Source: Diphasiastrum complanatum (lineage: Eukaryota > Streptophyta > Lycopodiopsida > Lycopodiales > Lycopodiaceae). From it: a stretch of DNA of 64,000 bases. Positions 11,599 to 26,893 of the stretch are shown here, piece after piece. Below the pieces are notes generated by a model. The model was not told the DNA's origin. It was given only the letters and a program-made list of their open reading frames with translations, and did no database searches. The first letter of the stretch is position 1. Each line of letters starts with the position of its first letter. The translations under genes were made by a program, and so were the position numbers. The stretch spans positions 62,542,642 to 62,606,641 of the forward strand of contig CM055099.1 in NCBI GenBank assembly GCA_029204225.1, given 5' to 3'.

Positions 11599-12119
11599 TG
11601 TCATGTCCATGGCCAGTAAGTAGGATTCAGTATACTCCTAGTCTTGGATACACGGTACTCCAGTAAATCAAGTTGTTAGTTATGCCATGTCATACTAGAT
11701 GTGACCCGAAAGTAACTAATATCCTTGTGAGGCCCAGAGCACACTAAATGGAGTTAGTACAAGGTTTGGGACAGTCAAAATATGTGTAGAGTTATTAATA
11801 ACAATTCTATGAATAGTTGGTCCATGCTTAGGACTCTATTCTAGGTGAATCTATGTATAGGAAACTTAGGACTATGCATGGCTATGTGCCCAGGTTGCTT
11901 TTGGCTCTATATATTGAGTCCAAACTCACCCTACTCCTCATGGTGATCATTGATTCATTGCCAGGGTTTCACTCTACCTTCATGCTTCCTATTCCTTGGC
12001 TTGGGGTTGAAGCTTTTAGAGTTGATTGGTTGCTTTTACTTGGCTGGGTGGTTGCTCCAAAGTGTGTTTTCCATTGTGTATTGTCTTGTAAGTAGGATCT
12101 TGAGGGAGCTTCACTTACA
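11599..12119 (+). repeat. LTR of a second chromovirus-family copy
   Basis: 521 bp, starting TGTCATGTCC and ending CTTCACTTACA, followed after one base by a primer-binding site. Similar throughout to the LTR at 10584-11058. A TATA-like CTCTATATATTG lies at about 11906. It is the 5' LTR of an element whose coding part is not visible downstream. Confidence 0.75.
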
Positions 12120-12120
12120 T

Positions 12121-12132
12121 TGGTATCAGAGC
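12121..12132 (+). promoter_or_regulatory. Primer-binding site (initiator tRNA-Met)
   Basis: TGGTATCAGAGC is a perfect match to the plant initiator-Met primer site, one base after the LTR. Confidence 0.85.
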
Positions 12133-13262
12133 AAGGCTTACGAAGATTGGAGAACATGGAGAAGGGCTACCTTTTGTTGAAATTTCAAATTGGATCTTGG
12201 AATTCTCTTCCAAGGTGGATAGCAAGGGTGCAAGTGGGTGTACTATCCCGGTTTCAATTTGCATGTTGCTAAGATCCATTACTCTTGGGATTCTTTGTGA
12301 TTTTATGGAGAATTGTCCTTGAAGGCGAATTTGTGATGTTTTTTTTAAGCTTTTTCTTGTGTAGATCAAATCTTTGGTAGATCTGAATTTTCCAGCAAGT
12401 GTACTTTCATTTTAGGGTTCATTAATGATGAAATTAATGATGTCTGCCGGTTCTTTCCAAGGATTTATAATTCTAGGCTATGTTTTGGTCAAAATTGCTT
12501 GGTTTTTCATGCTTTTTGGACAAATTAGATAGTAAGAACCAAAATCCAATAGGATTAGATCAATTAGATGGCTATAATTATATGAATTGGTATGCATGTG
12601 TTAGAGAAAGAGTTGTACTTTATTGTGATGAAAATCCCAGAAAATAGCCAAAAATCATCATTTTTGCTTGTTTTTTCATAAAGTTGGATAGTAGTTGGCT
12701 GTAAAACACCATGTAGAACTTGTAAAGAGGAAACCAAAGCCTTTTGAAGCTTTTCCTGAAGCTAGAGCCAAAAAATTCAGCAATTGAGCTTGTAGGAAGT
12801 CAAAAAAGTTCAAAAAATGACCTTTTTTGATGATTTTTGGGAGATGGATCTCTCCAAATCCATAAGGAAATAATTTTAAAATTATTTATTTATAGCATGA
12901 TTAGCATTCTTTTTTACCTTCCCAGCAAGCTATCAGACCTGTAAATTGATGGTCGGTGGCTTATGCACCATCTCCATCAAGTTTGAAGCTATTTTGACTT
13001 CTACAAATCAAGAAATCTTCGTTCTCAGCCTATACTACATCTTAGGATCAGTATGAATGCTTCATGGAGGTCTAATTTATTGTTTAAGACTGTTTGTAGC
13101 ATCAATTTTGGGCTAGAATGATGTTTGCACTTTTTTGCATGATACTGTCTTGTAGAATATGAAGTCCTGAATCAATATTTCTTATTTACCTAACACATTT
13201 TGTTCTTTCTCATCCAATATAGCAAATGCAATGCATTGTGGACGCATGGATGACATTTTTGT
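12133..13262. other. Retroelement leader or non-coding internal DNA
   Basis: About 1.1 kb without a sustained frame. A short frame near 12555-12640 reads IGLDQLDGYNYMNWYACVRE, weakly like the NYxxW block of a gag, but it ends at once. No 3' LTR was found before CACTA coding sequence resumes. Confidence 0.4.
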
Positions 13263-13920
13263 ATGAAGTGCATTGATGAAAATAGAAACACCTATAATTG
13301 TGTAGTCATGGCAAATTTTACCCAAGAGAGTCGAGCAAGCACGACATACACCAATTTACTCTCTTCTCAACTTGATTATTGTGGGAAAATCAATGACATC
13401 TTCGAAGATGGATTTAGTCAATTCAGCTTTTTCATATTTTATGTCAAATGGTTCAAAGTCATTTGCAATGGTCCCAATGCAACTGTGAGGAAAGATGAGA
13501 GTGATTATTTTTCAATTGACTCCACCAAGCTTTGCACAGATCAAAGTGACACTTTTGTTTTTCCTTAACATTGTGAGCAGGTACGTACGTCTCCAAGTAG
13601 TCAATGCCCTTTTGATGTCAATCAATTGATTTTCAGTATACAAGAAATGTATATTGTATCTATATCAAAGCAATTGTAGCATAGCTACATATACTAATTA
13701 CGAGTCAATGTTTATGATAACATTAGTCAATTACAGATGGTCTTTCACCCTGACTGTTTAGATCCCAAATGGTGGTACGTAATTCAAGTCACTCCTTGAA
13801 GTAAAAGAATTTTTGAAGATAGAGATGTCATGGAGGACATGGCGCTTCCAACTGATGCACCTGAACAAGATCGTGATGATGAACTCGATGGCACATTTTC
13901 AGAGGATCATGTGCATGCTT
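13263..13920 (+). pseudogene. CACTA transposase C-terminal region (DUF4216-like)
   Basis: LDYCGKINDIFEDGF then FFIFYVKWFKV and DTFVFPQHCEQV match the pattern of DUF4216, found at the C-terminus of plant En/Spm transposases (YYG..., then F.C.WF, then QV.Y). A further block at about 13767-13920 (DPKWWYVIQVTP, then an acidic tail) is the usual end of that domain. A gap between 13568 and 13740 is probably an intron; a stop follows VTP. It belongs to the element whose N-terminal part is at 11.1-11.6 kb. Confidence 0.65.
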
Positions 13921-14275
13921 CACAAGCATGATATTGAGCGTGATGCATCATCATCGAATGGATCGATGTCACACTGGCACAACTTTTTGATCTCTCTCAT
14001 TGTCACCATCGCCATAAACTTGTGAAGATCAAACTATTTTAATAATGAAGCTGTAGGAGATATTTAGGTAGAATTAGAGATAGACTCGTTTGGTTTGGCG
14101 GATTTGTCGCATAATGATGTGGCAAATGACAACGAGAAATTAGCAAATGAATAAGTGAGACACTACGATGTATTGCAACTTATTGTAATATGAATCACAT
14201 TGTTCATTCCCTCGCGTCTCTTTTTCGATTCTATCTTTCAAAAAAACACTCAAAAAAAGTGTTGGAAATCGCGTG

Positions 14276-14288
14276 TCTTGTTGTAGTG
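14276..14288 (-). mobile_element. Right terminal inverted repeat of the CACTA element
   Basis: TCTTGTTGTAGTG reads CACTACAACAAGA on the minus strand, the typical CACTA terminus. Subterminal A-rich and GTGTTGGAA sequences precede it. The next three bases (ATA) would be the right copy of the 3-bp target duplication. No matching left terminus was found, so it is probably lost under the chromovirus insertion. Confidence 0.7.
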
Positions 14289-14698
14289 ATATTTGAACTC
14301 AGTAGAGGACAAGGAAATGCATTTCGGATTTCAATTGTTCCATGAAATGGGTTTTCCTACAAGAGAGCATATGTAGCCAGAAGTGGATTTTCTATATCCA
14401 TGTCTCCAGCCCACCAATCTAGGTCAAAATAGGCATTTAGAATTAGTGAATCCTCTGTATTTCTATCAAAGTGCAAAGCGTTGTTTGTTTGGGGTAAAAA
14501 CCCTAAAAGTTCAAAACTAATTAGTATAATTCCAATTTCATCAATCAGTATATAGGACTTTATTTTATTTTGCTTTTGCCATCACTACTTAAAGGGAGCC
14601 TAGATTTTGCATCTTCATGCAATAAGTCACTATACAATGCACATGTTTTTTGCGATTGTTGTTTATCTTTGGTATTGTAACTTGGAAGATGGATTTAT

Positions 14699-15479
<781 letters not shown>

Positions 15480-15499
15480 CGTGTAAGATTTGGGCCACC

Positions 15500-15700
15500 A
15501 CATATTACACCTAGGAAGGGCGAAACCCCTTCCTGGGGCGGAATGCAAGCCCCAAGGAGGCGTCTTTCCCTTGTGTGCCTTCCCTGGTGTAAAATTAGGT
15601 TTTACTTTTTTTTGATGATTTTTTTGCCGTAATTATTTTTTACATGCACCTTCCGTGCGGAAGGTTCATGAAAAAAAATTTACGGCAAAAAAAAAAAAAA
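15500..15700. repeat. Snap-back (foldback) repeat, possible MITE
   Basis: ACCTTCCGTGCGGAAGGT at 15648-15665 is a perfect palindrome with 8-bp arms and a 2-bp centre. The complementarity continues outward with few mismatches to TTTTTTTGCCGTAA on the left and TTACGGCAAAAAAA on the right, giving arms of roughly 36 bp (15619-15694). A second GC-rich hairpin (CCTGGGGC ... GCCCCAAGG) lies at about 15525-15557. No coding capacity. No target duplication was found. Confidence 0.65.
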
Positions 15701-16052
15701 ACCAAAGGTGAACATATTGCGCTCCGCGAGGCACGTCCATTTCCTTCATTAAAAAGCAAAATGTGATTTTAAAATCAGAGTCTCGGAGTAAACTCTAGAG
15801 GTTTTAACTACTAAATATGGTTGACAACATGAGATGGAATGCGAAAATGGTGAGAGAAGAATGTGGGTGAGAGAGAATGTAGGCTGTCATGGATAAAAGA
15901 CGATTCTTGACTGTTGATTGGGCCACATGTGCCCTAAGTCTTCAATGACAGGCAATTAAAGGGCATAGTTGAAGGGTGACGGGCAGTTTTTGGGACTTTC
16001 CAAAAAACAGTAGAAAGAGAAAAATCTAGAAGTTTTGTAGAGAGAGAAAAGG

Positions 16053-16079
16053 ATATATATATATATATATATATATATG
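16053..16079. repeat. (AT)n microsatellite
   Basis: About 13 AT units. Confidence 0.9.
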
Positions 16080-16196
16080 TGCGTGGAGAAAGAGAGAGTG
16101 CATATTAGCCAGCATGATGTCAAAAAAAATTAGGGCTTTCTTAGGGTTAAACTTTTTTAGGGTCTTAGAATGAGAAATAGCCCTAATGTGAGGTGT

Positions 16197-16199
<3 letters not shown>

Positions 16200-16250
<51 letters not shown>
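16200..16250. repeat. (GA)25 microsatellite
   Basis: Perfect GA run, followed at once by ATGGG of a short open frame that has no recognisable protein. Confidence 0.95.
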
Positions 16251-19330
<3,080 letters not shown>

Positions 19331-19719
19331 AAATTATAACAAGATTCAATCCCAATAATTAGCAAATCCAAGTAATAAGAAAATCCAAATGAAGCATGAG
19401 AGATGGAGCAAGAAAGAAGAGCAAGGACATCCAATTTCAATTTGATAGAGGTTCCACCTATTTAAACTAATCAAATACCTATGTTGTAGTTTAGTGCGAG
19501 CACACTTCGCCTGTCAAAAGGGTTCGTTCCATGAGGATAGAGCTCTAACTATATTAAGTTGGCTACTTTAGTTGCCTTTCTAACCACATTCACATTAACA
19601 CTAACCCCAAACTATCCTATCATCAACCTAACACTAATCACACTATCCATGAGTAGAGGTGAAGGGGGATAAGAGAGATAGGTTAGAGGGAGGTAGCTCA
19701 CAAGCACAAGCACTTGTTT

Positions 19720-20488
19720 TTAATCTAATGGAAAAACTTTTCTAAAAATAAACAATATATTGTTGGGGGTCCAAAGGAGTCCCACATTCTGCCCATTTGT
19801 GTCGTCGTGGAATGGAGACGAAATGAGGATTGATCTGCAGTTGCCTCGATTGGTCAGATAGGCCCTGATGGTCAACGAAGTTTTTTCAAAGATGTGTTGT
19901 CGCAATACAGGTTGTGGAGCTAGTGCCGGAAGGCACGCAATCTCGTTGCCCTTAATATCTTTGGCAAAAAAAGATATGTGCCAGCTGTCGCGTGAGGATT
20001 CATGTGGAAATTGGACCAAGAATTCGTTAGTTTTGTCCTCCACGTTTTCAGGTTGATGGAATGCTCGACTGGCCAAAATGGATCGAGAGCCTTGGGAGGT
20101 TGATGCTTGTTGTTCCTCCGATGCTTTGATGGGACTCTGTCCTAGCCCTTGGGTAGTGTCTAGGCCTTGATATGGGCCTTGGTCTTGACCTTGATTGTCC
20201 TACCCCCCTGCATCAAATTCTTGATCATGGCTCATGCTAGCTTGTGCACTTTTAGTGTAGGTGGTGGTGAAATTACCATTGGGGCCGGTTGTGGTTGCTG
20301 GGCCACACGATGTTGCCAATCTTTGAGGGTCATATTAGCTTGTCTTAGCTCTTGATGTGCGCGAAGGCGATACCCATCAAAGGAGTCCTAGTCTTCTAGC
20401 GGTTGTCTGAAAAGCTCCACATGTTGGATTAGATAATCTGCCTCATGCTGGGTGAGCGATCTGTTGGTGTTTGATTAGAGAACGACAT
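19720..20488 (-). pseudogene. Decayed gag-like gene
   Basis: An ATG at 20488 follows the leader repeat shared with 0.9 kb and reads MSFSNQTPTDRSPSMRQ before a stop. In a neighbouring frame the sequence continues DYLIQHVELFRQPLED and RLRAHQELRQANMTLKDW, helical and gag-like, then Gln/Pro-rich. At 19720-20076 the frame is open again (HQPENVEDKTNEFLVQFP, DSWHISFFAKDIKGNE). At least three breaks separate these parts. The function is inferred only from composition and from the retroelement-like leader; the family is not recognised. Confidence 0.4.
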
Positions 20489-20529
20489 TTTCTTTTGTGG
20501 ATATCACAATATATATTTCTCTTAAATAT

Positions 20530-21246
20530 TAATGCATGTTAGCGTGCTGCTTGAGTGATTTCTCATTTCTCATTGAAATTGATCCATAACTAGGGGGCTA
20601 ATCTGTTTGATCTAGGATTAGTTGGGTTGGTTTGTCCGCCATCCGTACCCTTTATGGTTGCTTGTTTAGGCATGCTTAGAATATGATCTTTGGATTAGGA
20701 CTCTATACTATCTATTTTCTAGATAAAAATGGTTTAGTGGAAGATTAGAGCCATACCCACTACCAAATTTCTCTAGTGAGGAATGGATTTTTCCAAATTC
20801 AACAATATAGGAAAGTTTTTTATCGAGATTGTATATGGATATCCAGAGTATATTAAAATGTAGCACTAGATCAAAGAATAATTGATTAAGTTGGTACCTT
20901 TTACTATTTTTGTTGATTTTTTTTTCTAATTGTGATGTTTTCGACAAACGAAAACAATGTTTATTTGTGAGGACTTGAGTGATGAGATGTTTGTCGAGTT
21001 GTTGGATGATCATTGGGATAGAAAACAAAATGGACAAGCTGAGTTCAGGGTTTGTAAATTGTCAATGACATTCAGATATCACATAGAAAAGTAGATGCTC
21101 ACTTTGCTACTGTATTATAGAAGATGGATAAAATGCAATAATGAGTGGAAGCCATTAGATCAAGATTTTTTCCTACACAACAAAGAGCAACTACAAATAA
21201 CAACGAGAAAAAATGACAACATTCTTGCTGAGATCGAGGTCAAGTC
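20530..21246. other. No gene recognised
   Basis: The part to about 20640 is the upstream leader of the gag-like gene (minus strand). The rest has no recognisable feature. Confidence 0.4.
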
Positions 21247-21813
21247 TGTTGGATTTATCTCCTTTACTCTCCTTAATCCCATTTTAATCTACCTCCATTC
21301 ATGCTGCATGTTTACTCATGTTGTCACACAGTCAGCATATTTACATATAAAATAAGATAGGCGAAAAACACGACTATCTGCATAAATACAAGTAAATTTC
21401 ACAGGTGAAAAAGGTGAAAAACGCGACACTATATTTCTACACGTGATTTGTAATAGGCAAAAAAGACGACACTACCTTACAAAATGCCAAAGGTGCCCTT
21501 ACAGAAAAGCGAAGGCACCCTGTAAATCAAATCCTAAGGCATTTGTCAGAGTGTCGCAGTTTTTGCATCTTCACCAACGTTCATTTCAGCAAAGGCTGAT
21601 GTCGCGGCCTTCTCACGCTCATCCCATGCAACTATGCTAACAAATTTGATAATGATAGCAGTCACCCATGATCTCCTACAAACAGTGCATCCACTTTTTT
21701 TTTATACTTTGATTACAAAAAGATATCATTATGCATGTGAAAGAAATGACTATTTGTCCTATCACTTAGACTAATCTTCCACATAAATTCCCAAGGGAAA
21801 GCCAGCCCTATCA
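21247..21813 (+). repeat. 5' LTR and leader of copia element 1
   Basis: TGTTGGATTTATCTCC at 21247 is repeated at the 3' LTR (25808), with close similarity for about 155 bp. The LTR end inside this stretch could not be fixed: no clear initiator-Met primer site was seen before the gag ATG at 21814. It contains several GGTGAAAAACGCGACAC-like motifs. Confidence 0.75.
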
Positions 21814-22548
21814 TGGACAAGCTCAAAGGAGCCAAGTACCATCTGTGAAAATTTAAGACGAAAATTGTACTATTGGTTAAAGAATTGTATGACGTTGTTA
21901 CAGGTGCAGAAGAGAAACCCAAAGCAGACGATGCAACAATCGCCAGATGGAAGCTGAAGGATGGAAAGGCTTTCGTGCTGATCATCCTCAACATTACGGA
22001 TACCCAGATCGGCCATGTATCTGAGGTTCAGACATCGAAAGAAGTTTGGGACATCTTGATCACACTATATAAAGTGTGAGATATAGCTTCCAAGCTACAT
22101 ATAGAAAGAAATTTTACTCCCTCAAGATGGCAAATGATGATCCCTGCAGAAACACATCAATCGATTCAAGAACCTGCTAAGGCAAATGGTCGTTGTCGGA
22201 TCTGTCATAGATGATCAAGACGTAGTGATGCAACTGCTTACAAGCTTGCCAAACTCATATGACAGTTGGGTGATGATCATCAGGACACATCCAGAACTGA
22301 CTCTTTCGAGAGTCATTACTATGTTGTTGCAGGAAGACACGTGGAGGAACGAAGTCTCAAGTTTCTCAGCTGATTCTCACGGTTTATACACCAACAAGAG
22401 CACGACTAAGCAGCAAAAGAAGAAAGACCCGAAGCAATCAAAGCCAGACCAGAAACCAGCACAACAGCACAGAGAACAATCAAATCCGCAAACAAAGAAG
22501 AAGTTGTTCTGCAGATACTACAAGTGAAACAACCACAAAATTCAAGAC
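21814..22548 (+). pseudogene. Copia element 1 gag with damaged zinc knuckle
   Basis: Starts MDKLKGAKYHL, then KELYDVVTGAEEKP, SKEVWDILITLYKV, and in another frame DVVMQLLTSLPNSYDSWV and LTLSRVITMLLQED, a normal copia gag. It ends in a Lys/Gln-rich stretch and CRYYK.NNHKIQDCW, a zinc knuckle in which the second Cys is Tyr and a stop interrupts. At least three stops or shifts. Packaging function is therefore lost. Confidence 0.8.
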
Positions 22549-22639
22549 TGTTGGATACTACAAGCAAAGAACAACAACAAGGGAAAGTTGAGTCAAGTGG
22601 CAAATGCAGCTACAGAAGCTCCACAACCTATTCAAGAAG

Positions 22640-23911
22640 CGGATCATGATGCCTTCATGACCAGCCATCAAGGAGCATCCGGTGATAGTTCTTGGTTCTT
22701 GGATTCCGGAGCCACTTAGCACATGACCAGCCTCATTGGTTGTTTCAAGTCCTATACACCTCATATAGTACCAATAAATATGTTCACCTTGGCGACAATA
22801 GCACACAAGCTATTAAAGGTGAAGGTACTGTGAGATTGAGTTTTACAAATGATCAATCTAAGCTACTCTCTAAAGTCTTGTATGTACCAAATTTATCTAC
22901 GAATCTGCCCTCTGTAATCAGAATCACAGATCTAGGACATAGAGTAGAATTCGAAAGTGATCAGTGAAAAGTAGTTGATAGGACAGGCAAGATCCTAGCA
23001 CTCGAAAAGAGGCATGGATACTTGTATAAATTAAGTCATTGCTTTTCTGCCTCTAGCTAGGCACTCAATACTTCTATTCATGCAAATAAAAGTTTACTTT
23101 GGCATTATAGACTTGGTCACTTGAATCATGCTGATGTACAGCAAATTTCTAGGTAATCTATTGTTCTTGATCTCGACTATCCTCATGATGAAGCCGAGTT
23201 ACTTGTCTATCAAGACTGTCTAGTTGGTAAACAGACTAGGAAACCATTTAAATCAAGCCATCAGCATATTGATAGAGGATTGTTAGACATTGTACATTCA
23301 GACATTTGTGGCCCGATGAAAAATCCTTCGCTGAAGGATGCAAAGTATTTTATAACTTTTATTGTTGAATTTTCTAGAAGGACTATGGTGTACTTTATAA
23401 AGAAGAAATCAGAAGCCTTCAACTGCTTCAGAATCTTCAAGGAGCATGCAGAAAAGGAGACTGGAAGGATGATCAAGGCCCTAAGGTCAAACAATGGTGG
23501 AGAATATATCTCTATCGAGTTTAAGGAGTACTACCAAAGCCATGGCATTGAGCAGCAATTCATCACTCCTTACAGTCCTCAGTCTGAGGAAGAACCGTAC
23601 CCTGGTTGAATCAGCCAAATATATGCTAGCGCATGCATCGCTACCCCAAGAGATTCTGGGCCGAATCTGTCTCCACTGCAGCTTACATCCAGAATAGATG
23701 CTCGACCAAGGCCCTCTTAGGCATGACACCCCACGAGGTGTGGACAGGCTCTAAGCCTTCTGTGAAGAACCTAAGAGTGTTCGGATGCATTACCTATGCG
23801 CAGATCCCAAAAGACACGAGAAAGAAATTGGACTTTCAAGGTCTCAAGACCATTCTAATTGGATATACTTCATTTGATAATACATACAAGTTGTATAATC
23901 CCGATACCTAG
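22640..23911 (+). pseudogene. Copia element 1 protease and integrase
   Basis: SSWFLDSGAT.HMTS (22692 region) is the protease active site, with a stop after GAT. It continues VRLSFTNDQSKLLSKVLYVPN. LWHYRLGHLNHADV precedes integrase: DIVHSDICGPM carries the first Asp; the second is lost, since the family's DDFSR is VEFSR here; the DNGGE block is NNGGE. RKNRTLVESAKYMLAHASLP in a shifted frame and WAESVSTAAYIQNR, VWTGSKPSVKNLRVFGC complete the domain. Catalytic residues are replaced, so it is inactive as read. Confidence 0.85.
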
Positions 23912-24329
23912 CAAATATTGTATAGCCGGGATACAATCTTTATCGAGGATCAATTCGCCGACATCAAAGGCAAGGATATTGCTCTGGGAGAACCTTCATC
24001 ACCTGTCATTGACACGACTGTCCGAGCTTTTGGCTCAGGCATGTCCATTGTCAACCCACTTTTTGACAGCAAATCAGACGAAGACATTGCTGCTACCCAG
24101 CAACAAGTCTCAGGAGTGGTTCACCAACCAAATCCTCCCAGAAAATCAAGCCAAGTGCACACACAGCCCACAAGGTATATTCCTAAGTCTGCATGCCTCT
24201 TAATATAGGAACCGACGATAGTCGAAGAGGCACTCAGCCAACCAGACTCTGATATCCGGAGAGAAGCTATGGACAGAGAGTATTCCTCTCTGATCAAGAA
24301 CTCGGACGTGGTCACTAGTAAAATTTTCT

Positions 24330-25010
24330 ATTGGCTGCAATATCATTGATTGCAAATGGATCTTTAAAATCAAATACAATGCCAATGGAGCAATTGATCG
24401 AAGGAAGGCAAGACTGGTAGCACAAGGATTCACTCAGATTCTTAACATTGAGTATAGTGAGACTTTCAGTCTAGTAGTTAAACATTCGTCGATCCAAGCA
24501 CTGTCTTATGCTGCAGTTGTCGACCTTGAAGTACATCAACTTGATGTACAAACAACTTATCTGAATGGAGTTATACAAGAAGACATCTACATGATCTATC
24601 CCAAAGGATATGTTCTGTGAGGTATGAAAAATCATGTATGTCAATTTCACAAAGCACTTTACAATTTGAAACAGTCTGCCAGAGCTTGGTTTCAGAGGAT
24701 CAACGTATTTCCTCATCGAACAAGGATTCAAACCAAGCACTGCTGATTGCAACGTCTATTCCAAGTCAGTGCAGCAATCCTTCATTATCATCACCTTATA
24801 CGTGGATGATACGTTGCTCTTCAGAAACAATACCAATTTGGTCAAGGATTCTAAACAGATGTTGTTTTTAGAGTTCGACATGACTGATCTAGGCAATGCT
24901 CACTTCTGTCTGGGCATTCAGATCCACAGTAAACAGAGTGAGATGACTGATTCATATCACTCAACAAAAGGTATCTTCACAATGTTCTTAACTGATACAA
25001 TTTAATGAAT
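24330..25010 (+). pseudogene. Copia element 1 reverse transcriptase
   Basis: CKWIFKIKYNANGAI, RLVAQGFTQILNIEYSETFS, VHQLDVQTTYLNGVIQEDIYM and LKQSARAWFQRI-type blocks lead to IITLYVDDTLLF, the YVDD polymerase motif. Then FDMTDLGNAHFCLGIQI. The usual AFL before NG is TYL. Frames change several times, so the polyprotein is broken. Confidence 0.8.
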
Positions 25011-25793
25011 TGCAAGTTAACTCACTTACTGATGGATCCAGACATAAATTTGTCAAAGGACCAATGTCCCCAAACCAAGCAGAAAGAGGAGCAGATGAGA
25101 GAGTATCCTTATCGATTGATACTTGGATCTCTCATGTATGCAATGGTCTGTAAAAGACTTGATATCTCTTGTGTAGTAAGCTCACTCAGCCAATATATGG
25201 CTAATCCTGGCATTACCCATTGGAAGGCTCTCATAAGAGTCATCAGGTATATTCGAGCTACCATGGACCAGTGCATCTGCTATGGAGATGCCAACAACGA
25301 CAATCTTCATCAACTCACTGGATATTTTGATGCAAGTTAGGGAGATGTAGACAATCGTAAGTCCACATCTGGTTTACATTCTTCTTCAACGGCGGTCCTA
25401 TCTCATGGAATATTCGTAAACAAACTTCTATCGCACTTTCTTCTACAGAAGTAGAATACATTGTTGCTTCTCAATCTATTAAGGAAGCATTTCGGTTGAG
25501 AAATTTACTGTTAGACATTAATTTGTATCAGTACAACCTCACAATTTTATTCTATGATAATCAGAGTGCTATTGCCTTATCAGCCAACCCTAGATTTCAC
25601 TCTAGGAGTAAGCACATTGAAATCATATATCACTACATTAGGAACAAGGTTCTCAACAAGGAGGTGAGCTGAATGTACTGTAGAATGCAGGACATGGTTG
25701 CAGATATATTTACGAAGGCATTAAGTGTTAATGCACACAACAAGTTTTGTGCATTGCTTAGTTTGAAGATTAAGGCATTCACGGATCCAGATT
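25005..25793 (+). pseudogene. Copia element 1 RT C-terminus and RNase H
   Basis: YPYRLILGSLMYAMVCKRLDISCVVSSLSQYM and HWKALIRVIRYIRATMD are the RT tail. GYFDAS.GDVDNRKSTSGL, then SSTEVEYI, NQSAIALSANPRFHSRSKHIEI, DIFTKAL and the closing LLSLKIKAFTDPD are RNase H and the polyprotein end. Several stops. It ends directly before the polypurine tract. Confidence 0.8.
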
Positions 25794-25807
25794 AAGGGGG
25801 GGGGGGG
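25794..25807 (+). promoter_or_regulatory. Polypurine tract of copia element 1
   Basis: AAGGGGGGGGGGGG, expanded to 12 G residues, immediately before the LTR. Confidence 0.85.
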
Positions 25808-25962
25808 TGTTGGATTTATCTCCTTTACTCTCCTAAATCCCATTTCAATCTGCCTCCATTCATGCTGCATTTTTACTCATGTTGTCGCATAGCCTGCATA
25901 TTTACATATAAAATAAGACAGACGAAAGACACAACTGTCTGCATAAATACAAGTAAATTTCC
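25808..25962 (+). repeat. 3' LTR of copia element 1, truncated
   Basis: Matches the first 155 bp of the 5' LTR with about a dozen differences, then stops at GTAAATTTC, where reverse transcriptase sequence of another copia begins without a gap. Confidence 0.85.
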
Positions 25963-26893
25963 AGAGGCGTTCCAGAAATACAAGATGACTGACACGGATC
26001 CAGCCCACCATTGTCTCAAAATCCAAATCCAACGAGATCAACCTAGCAGACTGATTTTTATCAATCAGCAACGATATCTCAACAACGTGCTGAAAAAGTA
26101 TGGAATGGCCAACTGCAAACCAAGTCACTTTCCACTCAATCCTGGACTAAAGTTATCAAAGGAACAGTCTCCTCAAACTGAGACAGAAATGAAAGAGATG
26201 AACCACTACCCATTTCAATCCATCATCGACTCACTGATGTACGCAATGATCTACATGCGACCAGACCTTCATATTCGATCAGTACACTTAGCCAGTTCTC
26301 GTCAAATCCAGGCTTAACTCATTGAAAAGCACTAACAAAGGTCATAAAGTACATCCAAGCAACGAAAACTCTCAGCATCTGCTACGGAGGCAGCCACACT
26401 GCCAACATCCTTGAAGCCTACAAAGATGCGGATTGGGCAGGAGAAGTCGACACCAAAAAATCAACCTCTGGATTTGTATTTTTATACAACCAAGGCCCAA
26501 TCTCATGGAACAGCCAGAAGCAGACCTCAGTTGCATTATCATCAACGGAATCCGAATACATAGCTGCCACAAATGTGACCAAAGAGGCGATCTGACTAAG
26601 GCAACTATTTGTAGACATCAACCTTGCACAAACACTTTCTACAACAATCTATTGTGACAATCAAAGCACAATAGTGTTATCTCTCAATCTGAGATTTCAC
26701 TCTCGAAGCAAACATATCGAAATCAAATATCATTACCTTAGAGAGAAAGTGCATAGCAAGGAAGTAGCATTGGCTTTCTGCAAAACAGACTACATGGCAA
26801 CAGATTACTTCACAAAGGCTCTATCAAAGGAGCAACATCTTAGATTTAACGATATGTTAAATCTGAAGATCAAGGATTTTCAGGATCCACATT
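25963..26893 (+). pseudogene. Copia element 2: RT C-terminus and RNase H
   Basis: Begins mid-RT (FQKYKMTDTDPAHHCLKIQI) and continues NNVLKKYGMANCKPS, YPFQSIIDSLMYAMIYMRPD. RNase H follows over frameshifts (STKSTSGF-type, SSTESEYIA, LNLRFHSRSKHIEIKYHY, DYFTKALSKEQHL) and ends LKIKDFQDPH. The ending is very like that of element 1, so the two are related families. The upstream part is missing. Confidence 0.85.
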
